The position numbers and the translations under genes are program-made. A DNA stretch of 31,959 bases from Oscillospiraceae bacterium (GTDB lineage: Bacteria > Bacillota > Clostridia > Oscillospirales > UBA929): contig WRCJ01000005.1 in assembly GCA_009784085.1 (NCBI GenBank), forward strand, positions 1 to 31,959, given 5' to 3'. Positions 14,842 to 23,089 of the stretch are shown here, piece after piece (the stretch's first letter is position 1; every line of letters begins with the position of its first letter). The notes below the pieces were generated by a model that saw nothing but the letters and a program-made list of their open reading frames with translations, was not told where the DNA came from and made no database searches.

Positions 14842-15894
14842 TTGCTGGAACTCACGAAGGCCCTTTGCGCGATGGGCGGCGTGTCGGGCGATGAGGGGGA
14901 AGTCCGCGATTTCATTCGTGCGCGGGCCGCGCCCCATTCCGACGAGATACGCGAGGACGCTTTAGGCAACCTGCTTGTCTTCCAAAGAGGCGCCCAACCG
15001 GACAGCGCCCAGCCGGACAGCGCACAGCCGGGTGGCGGCCGCCCGCTGTTGATGCTTTGCGCCCACATGGACGAGGTGGGCTTGATTGTGAAGGGCATCA
15101 CCGACGAGGGGATGCTCCGTTTTGGTTGCGTGGGCGGCATCGACCGCCGCGTCTTGCCCGGTTGCCGGGTGCTGGTGGGGGGGAACAAGGTTCCCGGCGT
15201 CGTCGGCCTCAAAGCATGCCATCTATCGAGCCGGGAAGAAGAGGAAAAAATCCCCAAACTGGAAGACATGCTCATTGACATCGGCGCGTCCGACCGGAAA
15301 GAGGCCGAGCAGGCGGCGGCGTTGGGGGATACCTGCGTTTTTCACAGCCCTATCGCGGAGGTGGGCGACGGTTATCTCATGGCGCGCGCCATCGACGATC
15401 GGTTTGGCTGCGCTTGCCTTCTGCGGCGTTTGGCGGAGAGGCGCCCGAGATGCGACACGTGGACCGTGTTCACCGCGCAGGAGGAGGCCGGGACCCGCGG
15501 CGCCTATGCCGCGGTCAACCAAGTGGCGCCGGATATCGCCGTGATCGTGGAGGCTACGACGGCAGCCGATCTTCCCGATTTGCCGCCGCATAAGCGGGTG
15601 TGCAAACCGGGGGGCGGCGTGGTCATACCGACCATGGACGGCGGCGCCGTCTACACGCCAAGGCTGGTCGCGCTGGCGCGCGCGCTGGCGGACGGGGGTG
15701 GTATCCCGTGGCAGGACAAAGAGTATCTGTCGGGCGGCACCGATGCCCGCGCCATCCAAATCGGGAGGGCCGGCGTCGAGGTGCTGGGGCTGGCGTTGGC
15801 GACCCGGTATCTGCACAGCCCGTCGTCCATGGCTAAGATTTCCGACATGGAACATGTCTATCACCTGCTGGACACCGTCGCGGAAGCGTTGTAG
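14842..15894 (+). CDS. M42 family metallo-aminopeptidase, copy 2
   Basis: A second M42 peptidase of 350 residues. The TTG at 14842 is chosen because GGGGGAGG lies 7 nt upstream and the protein then starts (M)LELTKALCAMGGVSGDE as family members do; the frame is open further upstream but inside copy 1. Ligands: His75 and Asp77 (AHMDEVG), Asp185 (IDDRF), Glu214 and Glu215 (QEEAGTRG), Glu237 in place of the usual Asp, and His325 (YLHSP). Residues 51-65 are three 5-residue repeats (AQPDS, AQPDS, AQPGG) from a 15-nt unit. Its start is 2 nt after the stop of copy 1, so the pair is probably translationally coupled. Confidence 0.92.
   Translation: MLELTKALCAMGGVSGDEGEVRDFIRARAAPHSDEIREDALGNLLVFQRGAQPDSAQPDSAQPGGGRPLLMLCAHMDEVGLIVKGITDEGMLRFGCVGGIDRRVLPGCRVLVGGNKVPGVVGLKACHLSSREEEEKIPKLEDMLIDIGASDRKEAEQAAALGDTCVFHSPIAEVGDGYLMARAIDDRFGCACLLRRLAERRPRCDTWTVFTAQEEAGTRGAYAAVNQVAPDIAVIVEATTAADLPDLPPHKRVCKPGGGVVIPTMDGGAVYTPRLVALARALADGGGIPWQDKEYLSGGTDARAIQIGRAGVEVLGLALATRYLHSPSSMAKISDMEHVYHLLDTVAEAL
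14992..15036 (+). repeat. 15-nt tandem repeat (three copies) in M42 copy 2
   Basis: Units at 14992, 15007 and 15022 (GCCCAGCCGGACAGC type) encode AQPDS twice and AQPGG once, in frame, in the loop between the first helices and the metal-binding AHMDE strand. Confidence 0.92.
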
Positions 15895-15944
15895 TATAGG
15901 TTGTAATATACATAGATGGGCATTGAATGGGGGTTGACGTACCT

Positions 15945-16934
15945 ATGATGAACCTGATACAATACATAGAATCCTTCCTGCGGGTGGGCAGCGTCTCGGG
16001 CGACGAAGCCGCGCTGGGCCGGGTCTTGGCCGAAGCGGCCCGCCCATACGCCGATGAGGTATACACCGATACGCTGGGAAACCTGATTGCGCGTAAAAAA
16101 GCCGACGGCCCCAAGCTCATGCTGTGCGCCCACATGGATACAGTGGGCTTTCTGGCCACCCATATCGACAAGGAGGGGTTTGTCCGTTTTGCCGCTGTGG
16201 GCGGGCTATGTCCACTGGATATTGCCGGTGCGCCTGTCGTCTTTACCGACGGGACGCGGGGCGTGGTGCGCTTCGAGGAAAAACCCGGGCTCAAGGATTT
16301 AAAACTCTCGCACGGCTATATCGATATCGGCGGCTCGGCGCCGTCATCTGTCAAAACCGGCGACCGGGCGCGTTTTTGCGGGCAACCCTTCCAGACAAAC
16401 GGGCGGCTGGTCTCGCCCTATCTGGACAACTACGCCGGTTGCGCCATCCTGCTTGAGACGCTTGCCCGGATGAAAGACCCGCAAAACGACCTCTGGTTCG
16501 TCTTTACGGTGCAAGAGGAGGTGGGCCTGCGCGGTGCGCGGACGGCGGCGTTCGCCATAGAGCCGGACTTGTCCCTGGCTGTCGACGTCACCGACGCCCT
16601 CGATGTCCCCGAACCCAAATTGAAAAACGAATGCCGTTTGGGCGGCGGCGCGGCCATTAAGCTGATGGACAGCTCGGTGCTCTGCCACCCCCTGGCCGTC
16701 AAGCATTTGGAGCAGTGCGCGCGGGACGGTGGCATCCCCCATCAGTATGAGATCCTGGAGGACGGCGGAACCGACGCGGGCGCCGTGTCCCTCTCCCGGG
16801 GCGGCGTGCCGTCGGGCGGCGTGAGCATACCCACGAGGTATATCCACACGGCGTATGAAATGGCCGACATCTCGGATATGGCGTCCTGCGTGGCGTTGCT
16901 CTGCGCGGCCGCGCAGCTGGGGCTTGCAATATGA
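15945..16934 (+). CDS. M42 family metallo-aminopeptidase, copy 3
   Basis: The third consecutive M42 peptidase, 329 residues from the ATG at 15945 (MMNLIQYIESFLRVGSVSGDE). An in-frame ATG at 15927 would add MGVDVP; GGGGGT at 15929-15934 favours the later start, but this is not certain. Ligands are complete: His63 and Asp65 (AHMDTVGF), Asp161 (YLDNYAG, the DN form), Glu191 and Glu192 (QEEVGLRG), Asp214 (VDVTD) and His301 (YIHTA). Unlike copies 1 and 2 it has no repeat insert and is the shortest. The last codons carry the -35 of the iorA promoter. Confidence 0.92.
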   Translation: MMNLIQYIESFLRVGSVSGDEAALGRVLAEAARPYADEVYTDTLGNLIARKKADGPKLMLCAHMDTVGFLATHIDKEGFVRFAAVGGLCPLDIAGAPVVFTDGTRGVVRFEEKPGLKDLKLSHGYIDIGGSAPSSVKTGDRARFCGQPFQTNGRLVSPYLDNYAGCAILLETLARMKDPQNDLWFVFTVQEEVGLRGARTAAFAIEPDLSLAVDVTDALDVPEPKLKNECRLGGGAAIKLMDSSVLCHPLAVKHLEQCARDGGIPHQYEILEDGGTDAGAVSLSRGGVPSGGVSIPTRYIHTAYEMADISDMASCVALLCAAAQLGLAI

Positions 16935-16952
16935 TGCGAATCCGGGTATAAT
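16924..16952 (+). promoter_or_regulatory. Sigma-A promoter of the iorA operon
   Basis: TTGCAA (16924-16929) and consensus TATAAT (16947-16952) are 17 bp apart. The -35 lies in the last codons of M42 copy 3. Start site near 16959; iorA begins at 16991 behind GGAGGAGG. Confidence 0.8.
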
Positions 16953-16990
16953 ATGGCAAACCCTTAATTATCATAATCGGAGGAGGCGCC

Positions 16991-18916
16991 ATGGACGACA
17001 AGACCAGACTGATGCTGGGCAATGAGGCGGTGGCGCGCGGCTTATGGGAAGCCGGGTGTCGTTTTGTTTCCAGCTACCCCGGCACGCCCAGCACCGAGAT
17101 CACCGAATACGCCGCCGGGTACGACCTATACGCCGAGTGGGCGCCCAACGAAAAGGTAGCTGTGGAGGCGGCCATCGGGGCGTCCCTGTCCGGTGCGCGA
17201 TCCTTTTCGGGCATGAAGCATGTGGGCTTTAACGTGGCTGCCGACCCCCTGTTCACGGCCGCGTACACGGGTGTGAATGGCGGCCTGGTCGTCGCCGTGG
17301 CCGACGACCCCGGCATGCACTCGTCCCAGAACGAGCAGGACAGCCGCCACTATGCCAGGAGCGCCAAGTTGCCCATGCTGTGGCCTTCCGACAGCGCCGA
17401 GTGCAAGGCATTCACCAAAGAGGCATTCTCCCTGTCCGAGCGGTTCGACACGCCGGTGTTGCTGAGCCTGTCCACCCGCGTCTCCCACTCGCGCAGCGCG
17501 GCGGAGATCGCTGACCCGGAACAGGTCCCGCCACGGCCGTACCGCCGTGACGTTGCCAAATATGTCATGACGCCCGCCATGGCCAGGGGCCGCCACGTGG
17601 AGGTGGAGCGTCGCCTCCTCGCCTTGCGGGGCTGGGCCGAGGCCTCCCCCCTCAACCAAATAGAATGGGGCGACGATCGCAAGATAGGCGTCATTACCGG
17701 GGGCATCGCCTACCAGACCGCCCGGGAAGCGTTGGGCAACCGGGTTTCCTATCTAAAGCTGGGCATCGTCTGGCCCCTGCCCGACGCGTTGCTGCGTGAA
17801 TTCGTCGCCGGCCTGGACACGGTGTATGTTATCGAAGAATTGGATGATTTCATCGAGGCTTACTGCCACTCCCTGGGGCTGGGCGTTAAGGGTAAAGAGC
17901 TTTTCTCCCTTTTGGGCGAGTATACCCCCGGGCAGATCAGATCCGCCTTGTCGGGCGATATGCCTGCGGGGCCCGGAATGCAGGATCCGGAGTCCGGCTC
18001 CCCGAATGCGACGTGCGATGTCGATCCCGATGTCGATGCCGATGCCGATATCGACAACCTACAATTGCCCGTCAGGCCGCCGGTGCTTTGTCCCGGATGC
18101 CCGCACAGGGGGCTGTTTTACGTGCTAAACAAGATGAAGCTCACGGTGTTGGGCGATATCGGTTGCTATACGCTGGCCGCCTCGCCGCCCTTGAGCGCCA
18201 TAGATTTATGCGTATGCATGGGGGCGTCCGTGTCGTCGTTGCATGGCTTTGTCACCGCGAATCCCGAAATGGCGTCACGTACGGTGGCGGTCATCGGGGA
18301 TTCCACTTTTTACCATTCCGGCATCACGGGGCTCGTCAACATCGTCTACAACCAAAGCCCCGCCACGGTGCTCATCCTGGACAACGCCACCACCGGCATG
18401 ACAGGCCACCAGCAGAATCCGGGAACCGGCTTGACGTTGCAAAACAAGCCCGTCCCCCAAGTGGAGCTGGAGGCGTTGTGCCGTGGCGTCGGCGTCGGCG
18501 CTGCGCGGGTGCGGGTGGTAGACCCTTACGATCTGGCCGGGACACAGCGGGTGCTGGCGGAAGAGCTGGAAGCCCCAGAACCGTCGGTCGTGATCGCGCG
18601 CCGGCCTTGCGTATTGTTGCCCTGCGTGAACCGAGACGACAAATACGCCATCGACAGCCAAGCCTGCAAGAAATGCCACGCTTGCATGCGCATCGGATGT
18701 CCGTCGATCCGCATCGCGCAACACGACGAACAGGGCGGGCAAAGCAATCAGAGCAATCAAAACGGGCAGGGCGGACAAAGCGGGCAGAAAAGAAGGGAAC
18801 CGGTGGAGATCGAGGCTTCCTTATGCGTGGGATGCGGGCTTTGCACGCGCCTATGCAAGTTCGGCGCGATACAGCCCGCCGCCGCCGCGCAAACAGCCAG
18901 TGACTGGGAGAAATAG
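16991..18916 (+). CDS. iorA: Indolepyruvate:ferredoxin oxidoreductase, alpha subunit
   Basis: IorA is the catalytic subunit of a TPP and iron-sulfur enzyme that decarboxylates indolepyruvate and other arylpyruvates to aryl-acetyl-CoA while reducing ferredoxin, during anaerobic amino-acid breakdown. The 641-residue protein has the N-terminal POR domain (GNEAVARGLWEAGCRFVSSYPGTPSTEI), the TPP domain (LGDIGCYTLAASPP, VIGDSTFYHSGITGLVNIVYN, DNATTGMTGHQQNPGTG) and a C-terminal 2[4Fe-4S] ferredoxin with CKKCHACMRIGCP (about 558-571) and CVGCGLCTRLC (about 613). Two inserts are odd: an acidic DVDADADID linker near 345, and a Gln/Gly/Asn/Ser-rich stretch of about 22 residues between the two clusters. 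GGAGGAGG precedes the ATG. iorB follows at once. Confidence 0.96.
   Translation: MDDKTRLMLGNEAVARGLWEAGCRFVSSYPGTPSTEITEYAAGYDLYAEWAPNEKVAVEAAIGASLSGARSFSGMKHVGFNVAADPLFTAAYTGVNGGLVVAVADDPGMHSSQNEQDSRHYARSAKLPMLWPSDSAECKAFTKEAFSLSERFDTPVLLSLSTRVSHSRSAAEIADPEQVPPRPYRRDVAKYVMTPAMARGRHVEVERRLLALRGWAEASPLNQIEWGDDRKIGVITGGIAYQTAREALGNRVSYLKLGIVWPLPDALLREFVAGLDTVYVIEELDDFIEAYCHSLGLGVKGKELFSLLGEYTPGQIRSALSGDMPAGPGMQDPESGSPNATCDVDPDVDADADIDNLQLPVRPPVLCPGCPHRGLFYVLNKMKLTVLGDIGCYTLAASPPLSAIDLCVCMGASVSSLHGFVTANPEMASRTVAVIGDSTFYHSGITGLVNIVYNQSPATVLILDNATTGMTGHQQNPGTGLTLQNKPVPQVELEALCRGVGVGAARVRVVDPYDLAGTQRVLAEELEAPEPSVVIARRPCVLLPCVNRDDKYAIDSQACKKCHACMRIGCPSIRIAQHDEQGGQSNQSNQNGQGGQSGQKRREPVEIEASLCVGCGLCTRLCKFGAIQPAAAAQTASDWEK
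18017..18055 (+). repeat. GATGTC/GATGCC hexamer repeat in the iorA linker
   Basis: Six and a half imperfect hexamers in frame encode an Asp-rich interdomain linker (DVDPDVDADADID). Confidence 0.85.
18728..18795 (+). repeat. Repeat-derived insert inside the iorA ferredoxin domain
   Basis: GGGCAAAGC, AATCAGAGC, AATCAAAAC, GGGCAGGGC, GGACAAAGC and GGGCAG form 9-nt units in frame, encoding GQS/NQS/NQN/GQG/GQS between the two 4Fe-4S motifs, where ferredoxin domains normally have a short turn. Confidence 0.88.
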
Positions 18917-18917
18917 T

Positions 18918-19595
18918 ATGATGACAAGGAACACAAAGAACACAAGGAACACGATGAATATCCTCATTGCCGGCGTGGGCGGACAGGGTTCCCTGCTCGC
19001 CAGCCGGATACTGGGCTCGTATTATTTATCGCAGGGGTCCATGGTCAAGGTCAGCGAGGTGCATGGCATGAGCCAGCGCGGCGGTAGCGTCGTCACCTAT
19101 GTCCGGGCGGGCGAGCGGGTGGATTCGCCGTTGGTCCCCCAAGGGGAAGCCGATTTGCTTATCGGCCTAGAGCGGCTGGAAGCCTTGCGCTGGGCGCCGC
19201 ACACCAAGCCGGGCGGCCTGGTGGTAGTCAACACCCGGAAGATCTTGCCCATGCCGGTCATCACCGGGAGCGAAGCCTACCCAGAGGGCGTCGAGGAGAG
19301 CATCGAAGCCGCAGGGCGCAGGGTCGTGGCGATTGACGCGCTGTCGCTGGCCCAACAGGCCGGGGACGTGCGCGCGGTCAACGTGGTCATGCTGGGCGTC
19401 GTCGCCAAGCTCTTGGGCGGGGACCGCGCCGGCTGGGAGGCGGCCATTGCCGCATGCGTCAAGCCTGGCTTCCTGGAACTCAACCTGCAAGCCTTTCTCT
19501 TGGGGTACGGGTACGAGTGCGGGCACGGGCACGGTGACGGGTACTCATCCGCCCCCGAAGGGCAAGGAGGGGGGGATCCCGTTGTACTGGAATGA
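18918..19595 (+). CDS. iorB: Indolepyruvate:ferredoxin oxidoreductase, beta subunit
   Basis: IorB is the POR-gamma-like partner of IorA. From the ATG at 18918 the protein has 225 residues, but the first 12 (MMTRNTKNTRNT) come from a 9-nt repeat; the family N-terminus is MNILIAGVGGQGSLLASRIL, beginning at an in-frame ATG at 18954. Either may be used: GGGAG lies before 18918, and AAGGAACAC from the repeat lies before 18954. Other family segments are VKVSEVHGMSQRGGSVVTYVR and GEADLLIGLERLEALR. The C-terminus also ends in a repeat (GYGYECGHGHGDGY). The gene follows iorA by 1 nt and overlaps the paaK start by 14 nt. Confidence 0.93.
   Translation: MMTRNTKNTRNTMNILIAGVGGQGSLLASRILGSYYLSQGSMVKVSEVHGMSQRGGSVVTYVRAGERVDSPLVPQGEADLLIGLERLEALRWAPHTKPGGLVVVNTRKILPMPVITGSEAYPEGVEESIEAAGRRVVAIDALSLAQQAGDVRAVNVVMLGVVAKLLGGDRAGWEAAIAACVKPGFLELNLQAFLLGYGYECGHGHGDGYSSAPEGQGGGDPVVLE
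18927..18953 (+). repeat. 9-nt tandem repeat at the iorB start
   Basis: AGGAACACA, AAGAACACA and AGGAACACG encode RNT-KNT-RNT if translated and also provide SD-like AAGGAA just before the ATG at 18954. Confidence 0.9.
19504..19544 (+). repeat. GGGYAC hexamer repeat at the iorB 3' end
   Basis: GGTACGGGTACGAG followed by GGGCAC units encodes the Gly/His/Tyr-rich C-terminal tail of IorB; it lies beyond the conserved fold. Confidence 0.8.
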
Positions 19596-20880
19596 ACGCG
19601 CCGAGACCATGTCCCGTGACGAAAGGGCCGCCCTGCAATGCGAGCGGCTGCGCGAGGCCGTGGGGCGGGCCTACCAGCATGTGCCCGCCTATCGGGAAAA
19701 AATGCAACAGGCGGGTTTGCTCCCCGGGGATATCCGGGACATCGGGGACTTGCCCCGGTTGCCCTATACGCTCAAGGCCGATCTGCGGGACAATTACCCC
19801 TTCGGCATGTTCGCCGCGCCCATGCGCGATGTCGTGCGTATCCACGCTTCGTCGGGCACCACCGGCAAGCAGACCGTGGTGGGCTACACGCGGCGGGATC
19901 TCGAGATCTGGAACGAATGCATGGCGCGTAGCCTGACCATGTGCGGTGTCACGCATGAGGATATTATGCATGTCTCCTATGGTTACGGGCTGTTCACCGG
20001 CGGTTTGGGCGGCCACTACGGCGGCGAGACCGTGGGTTGCGCCACCATCCCCGTCGGCGTGGGCAACACCAAACGCCAGCTACAAATCATGCGGGACTTC
20101 GGCTCCACCGTGTTGCTGTGTACGCCGTCCTATGCCATGCTGCTGGGCGACGCCGTGCAGAAAGAGGGCATCATCGACGACATCAAGCTACGCATCGGCG
20201 TATTCGGCGCCGAGCCGTGGACGTTGCCTATGCGGCAAGAGATAGAGGCCCGCCTCGGGCTTGTCGCCTATGATATCTACGGGATATCCGAGATCTCGGG
20301 GCCGGGCGTAGCCAACGAGTGCCTGTGCAGATGCGGGCTACATGTCCATGAGGATCACTTCCTCACCGAGGTGGTCGACCCGGACACCGGCGAACCGTTG
20401 CCCGACGGGCGGCCAGGCGAGCTGGTGTTCACCTGCGCCACGAAGGAAGCCCTGCCGCTCATCCGCTACAACACCCGTGACATCACCGCGTTACACCACG
20501 AAAAATGCGCCTGCGGGCGCACGCTGGTGCGCATGGACAAGCCCACCGGGCGCACCGACGACATGCTGATCATCCGGGGGGTCAATGTCTTCCCCTCCCA
20601 GATCGAGTCGGTGTTGCTGGGCTTTGGGGAGGCCGCGCCACATTACCTGATTGTGGTGGATCGCCAGGGCGCGTTGGACTCGCTGGAAATCCAGGTGGAG
20701 ATGACCGATGCCTTCTTCTCGGACGAGGTGCGCGCGCTGGAGGGCCTGGAGCGTCGCATCCGCCGCGAGGTGGAAAACACGCTGGGCCTGGCGGCCAAGA
20801 TCACGCTCGTACAGCCCAACTCCATCGAGCGTTACGAGGGCAAGGCGCGGCGCGTCCTGGATAAGCGTACTTTTTTATAA
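19582..20880 (+). CDS. paaK: Phenylacetate-CoA ligase type (arylacetate-CoA ligase)
   Basis: PaaK-type enzymes activate arylacetates to CoA thioesters through an adenylate. The TTG at 19582 is preferred: AAGGAGGGGG lies about 8 nt upstream and the protein then starts (M)YWNERAETMSRDE, matching the family's YWN-E-ETM opening; 432 residues is the normal length. The AMP-binding loop is SSGTTGKQTVVGYT near residue 91; YGYGLFTGGLG, GAEPWTLPMR, YDIYGISEISGPGV, a Cys-rich patch (CLCRCGLH and CACGR), and the C-terminal hinge DDMLIIRGVNVFPSQIE follow. Beside IorAB it may run in reverse, making acid plus ATP, or recapture arylacetates. An ACT protein follows, as is usual in such clusters. Confidence 0.94.
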   Translation: MYWNERAETMSRDERAALQCERLREAVGRAYQHVPAYREKMQQAGLLPGDIRDIGDLPRLPYTLKADLRDNYPFGMFAAPMRDVVRIHASSGTTGKQTVVGYTRRDLEIWNECMARSLTMCGVTHEDIMHVSYGYGLFTGGLGGHYGGETVGCATIPVGVGNTKRQLQIMRDFGSTVLLCTPSYAMLLGDAVQKEGIIDDIKLRIGVFGAEPWTLPMRQEIEARLGLVAYDIYGISEISGPGVANECLCRCGLHVHEDHFLTEVVDPDTGEPLPDGRPGELVFTCATKEALPLIRYNTRDITALHHEKCACGRTLVRMDKPTGRTDDMLIIRGVNVFPSQIESVLLGFGEAAPHYLIVVDRQGALDSLEIQVEMTDAFFSDEVRALEGLERRIRREVENTLGLAAKITLVQPNSIERYEGKARRVLDKRTFL

Positions 20881-20894
20881 GGAGCGATCATCAT

Positions 20895-21326
20895 ATGCCT
20901 ATACGTCAGATTTCCGTTTTCGTGGAGAACAAGTCCGGCAAACTGGCCGAAGTGACCGGCGTGCTGGCGGACGCGGGCATTGACATCCGCGCCTTATCCA
21001 TTGCGGACACCGCGGACTACGGCATCCTGCGGCTGATCGTCAGCAAACCGGAGGCGGCCTTGGCCGCGTTGCGGGCGGCGGGGCTGACCGTTAGCGCGAC
21101 CGAGGTCTTGGCGGTGCGGCTGGACGACAAACCCGGCGCGTTGCATCGGGTGCTTGGCGCGTTGGGCAAAGCCCACATTGCGGTGGCGTATATCTATGCC
21201 TTTCTGGGCCGCGAGCGCGTCTCGGCGTACGTGATACTGCGGGTGGAGGACAACGGCCAAGCGGCCAGCGTGCTGGCGGACAGCGGCGCCGCGTTGCTGG
21301 AAGAGCCGGAGGTATATGGGATTTAA
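20895..21326 (+). CDS. Tandem ACT domain protein
   Basis: A 143-residue protein made of two ACT domains (about 1-66 and 70-140: QISVFVENKSGKLAEVTGVLADAGIDI, then LAVRLDDKPGALHRVLGALGKAHI). ACT domains bind amino acids and regulate enzymes. Such a protein is commonly found next to iorAB-paaK, where it probably senses an aromatic or branched amino acid; the target is not known from the sequence. AAGGAG lies about 9 nt upstream. Its last 11 nt overlap the next gene. Confidence 0.88.
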   Translation: MPIRQISVFVENKSGKLAEVTGVLADAGIDIRALSIADTADYGILRLIVSKPEAALAALRAAGLTVSATEVLAVRLDDKPGALHRVLGALGKAHIAVAYIYAFLGRERVSAYVILRVEDNGQAASVLADSGAALLEEPEVYGI

Positions 21327-22578
21327 ACATGATCTATCGGTTCTGGCCGACCAGGTGCATGCCGAAATCGCGTCGCAGGCCGGGTACTTTGCCCGCGTGG
21401 CGCAAGCAAACACCCGGCGCGTGCTGGAAGCTTTTTCCTGTCGGCGCGTGTCGGAGGCGCACTTTGCCGGCACGACGGGTTACGGTTACGACGATACCGG
21501 GCGGGACGCGCTGGACGCGGTGTACGCCGATGTGATGGGATGCGAGGACGCGCTGGTGCGCATCCAGATCGTAGGCGGCAGCCACGCCATCGCCTGTGCG
21601 CTGTTCGGCGCGTTGTCGCCAGGGGATACGCTGTTGTCTGTCACGGGCGCACCCTATGATACATTGCGCGGGATCATCGGGCTGGGCGACGCCCCGGCGC
21701 CGTTCGGCTCGTTGGCCCACTATGGCGTACATTACCGACAAGTGGACATGGCGCCCGACGGCGGGCCGGACTGGCAAGGGATCCGCGTCGCCCTGCGCGC
21801 GTGCAAGCCTTCCGCCGTCTTCGTGCAACGCTCCCGGGGCTACAGCCCCCGGCGGGCGTTGCGTATCGCGGACATCGGGCAGATCGCGTCGCTGGCCAAA
21901 GGGGAATGCCCGGGCGCCGCCGTTGTCGTGGACAACTGCTATGGCGAATTCGTGGAGGAGCGGGAGCCGGGCCATGCGGGCGCCGATCTGATAGCCGGAT
22001 CCCTCACGAAAAACCCAGGCGGCGGGCTGGCCCTCACCGGCGGCTATATCGCCGGGCGGCGGGATTTGGTGGAGAACGCCGCCCGACGCCTCACGGCACC
22101 CGGTATCGGGCGGCATTGCGGGGCCACGCTGGGGCAAAACCGATCCCTTTTCCAAGGCCTTTTCTTAGCGCCCCATACGGTCTCCCAAGCCTTGACGACC
22201 GCCGCCTTTTGCGCGGGGCTCATGGAGAAGCTGGGCTATCCTGTCGATCCGGGCCCGCTGGATTTTCGGGGGGACATCGTCCAGCGCATCCGGTTCGGCG
22301 CGCCGGAACCGTTGCTACGCTTCTGCCGGGGGCTTCAGGCCGGATCGCCGGTGGACAGCTTTGCCGCGCCCGAGCCTTGGGATATGCCCGGTTACAACTG
22401 CCCGGTGGTGATGGCCGCCGGCGCCTTTGTGCAGGGCGCCTCGATAGAATTGACCTGCGACGCACCCATGCGCCCCCCCTATGATGTTTTCCTGCAGGGC
22501 GGGCTCACCTATGAAGCCGGTCAGGCGGGCGTGATCGCGGCGGCGCGGGGGGTTGTTGATGAGAATTTTGGGCGTTGA
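21316..22578 (+). CDS. Methionine gamma-lyase-related PLP protein (YnbB / aluminium-resistance family)
   Basis: A 420-residue fold-type I PLP enzyme of the Met_gamma_lyase family known from Bacillus YnbB; its physiological reaction is not established. Lys232 in AGSLTKNPGGGLALTGGYIAG is the expected PLP lysine. Other typical segments are FAGTTGYGYDDTGRDALDAVYAD, QIVGGSHAI, VFVQRSRGYSPRRAL and VVVDNCYGEFVEE. The ATG at 21316 overlaps the ACT gene, with GGAGG only 3-4 nt before it, so coupling is likely. It overlaps ruvC by 20 nt. Confidence 0.9.
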   Translation: MGFKHDLSVLADQVHAEIASQAGYFARVAQANTRRVLEAFSCRRVSEAHFAGTTGYGYDDTGRDALDAVYADVMGCEDALVRIQIVGGSHAIACALFGALSPGDTLLSVTGAPYDTLRGIIGLGDAPAPFGSLAHYGVHYRQVDMAPDGGPDWQGIRVALRACKPSAVFVQRSRGYSPRRALRIADIGQIASLAKGECPGAAVVVDNCYGEFVEEREPGHAGADLIAGSLTKNPGGGLALTGGYIAGRRDLVENAARRLTAPGIGRHCGATLGQNRSLFQGLFLAPHTVSQALTTAAFCAGLMEKLGYPVDPGPLDFRGDIVQRIRFGAPEPLLRFCRGLQAGSPVDSFAAPEPWDMPGYNCPVVMAAGAFVQGASIELTCDAPMRPPYDVFLQGGLTYEAGQAGVIAAARGVVDENFGR

Positions 22579-23089
22579 CCCCGGATTGGCCACGGTGGGC
22601 TTCGGGGTGATAGAATCGGACAAGGGCCGGCTGACGCATATCCGTCACGGCGCCATCACGACGCCGCCCGATTGGCCGTTGCCCCGCCGCCTGCTGGGCA
22701 TTGCCGACGATCTGCTGGCGATCATCGAGGTCTTCAAACCCCAGTCCGCGGCGGTCGAGGAGCTTTTTTTCTGCAAAAATGTGACCACTGGCTTGGCGGT
22801 GGCCCATGGGCGCGGCGTGATCCTGATGACGCTGGCGCGACGGGAAGTCCCGGTGTTCTCATATAAACCCGCGCAGATCAAGCAGGCTGTGGCTGGCTAC
22901 GGCGGCGCGGATAAACGCCAGGTCATGGAGATGACCCGGTATCTTTTGCGGCTGGGCGCCCCGCCCCACCCCGACGACGCCGCCGACGCGCTGGCCGCGG
23001 CCATCTGCCACGCGCACGCGGCCGGTTCGATGCTGGGCGATTCGACGCTGGGCGGCGCGGGAAGCCAGAGCCAGAGCCGGAGGTCATGA
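22559..23089 (+). CDS. ruvC: Holliday junction resolvase RuvC
   Basis: RuvC cuts four-way DNA junctions during recombination. The ATG at 22559 gives MRILGVDPG; TTG codons at 22553 and 22556 are less likely starts. The four acidic catalytic residues are present: Asp7, Glu67 (AVEELFF), Asp140 and Asp143 (HPDDAADAL). The 176-residue length is normal, with a small SQSQS repeat at the C-terminus. ruvA and ruvB do not follow, unlike many bacteria. It overlaps the PLP-enzyme gene upstream and the phosphoesterase downstream (ATGA). Confidence 0.96.
   Translation: MRILGVDPGLATVGFGVIESDKGRLTHIRHGAITTPPDWPLPRRLLGIADDLLAIIEVFKPQSAAVEELFFCKNVTTGLAVAHGRGVILMTLARREVPVFSYKPAQIKQAVAGYGGADKRQVMEMTRYLLRLGAPPHPDDAADALAAAICHAHAAGSMLGDSTLGGAGSQSQSRRS

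Noticed and set aside
19333..19581. An N-terminal extension of PaaK from an upstream in-frame ATG
   Set aside because: It lies wholly inside iorB; the TTG at 19582 has an excellent Shine-Dalgarno and the family's N-terminus.
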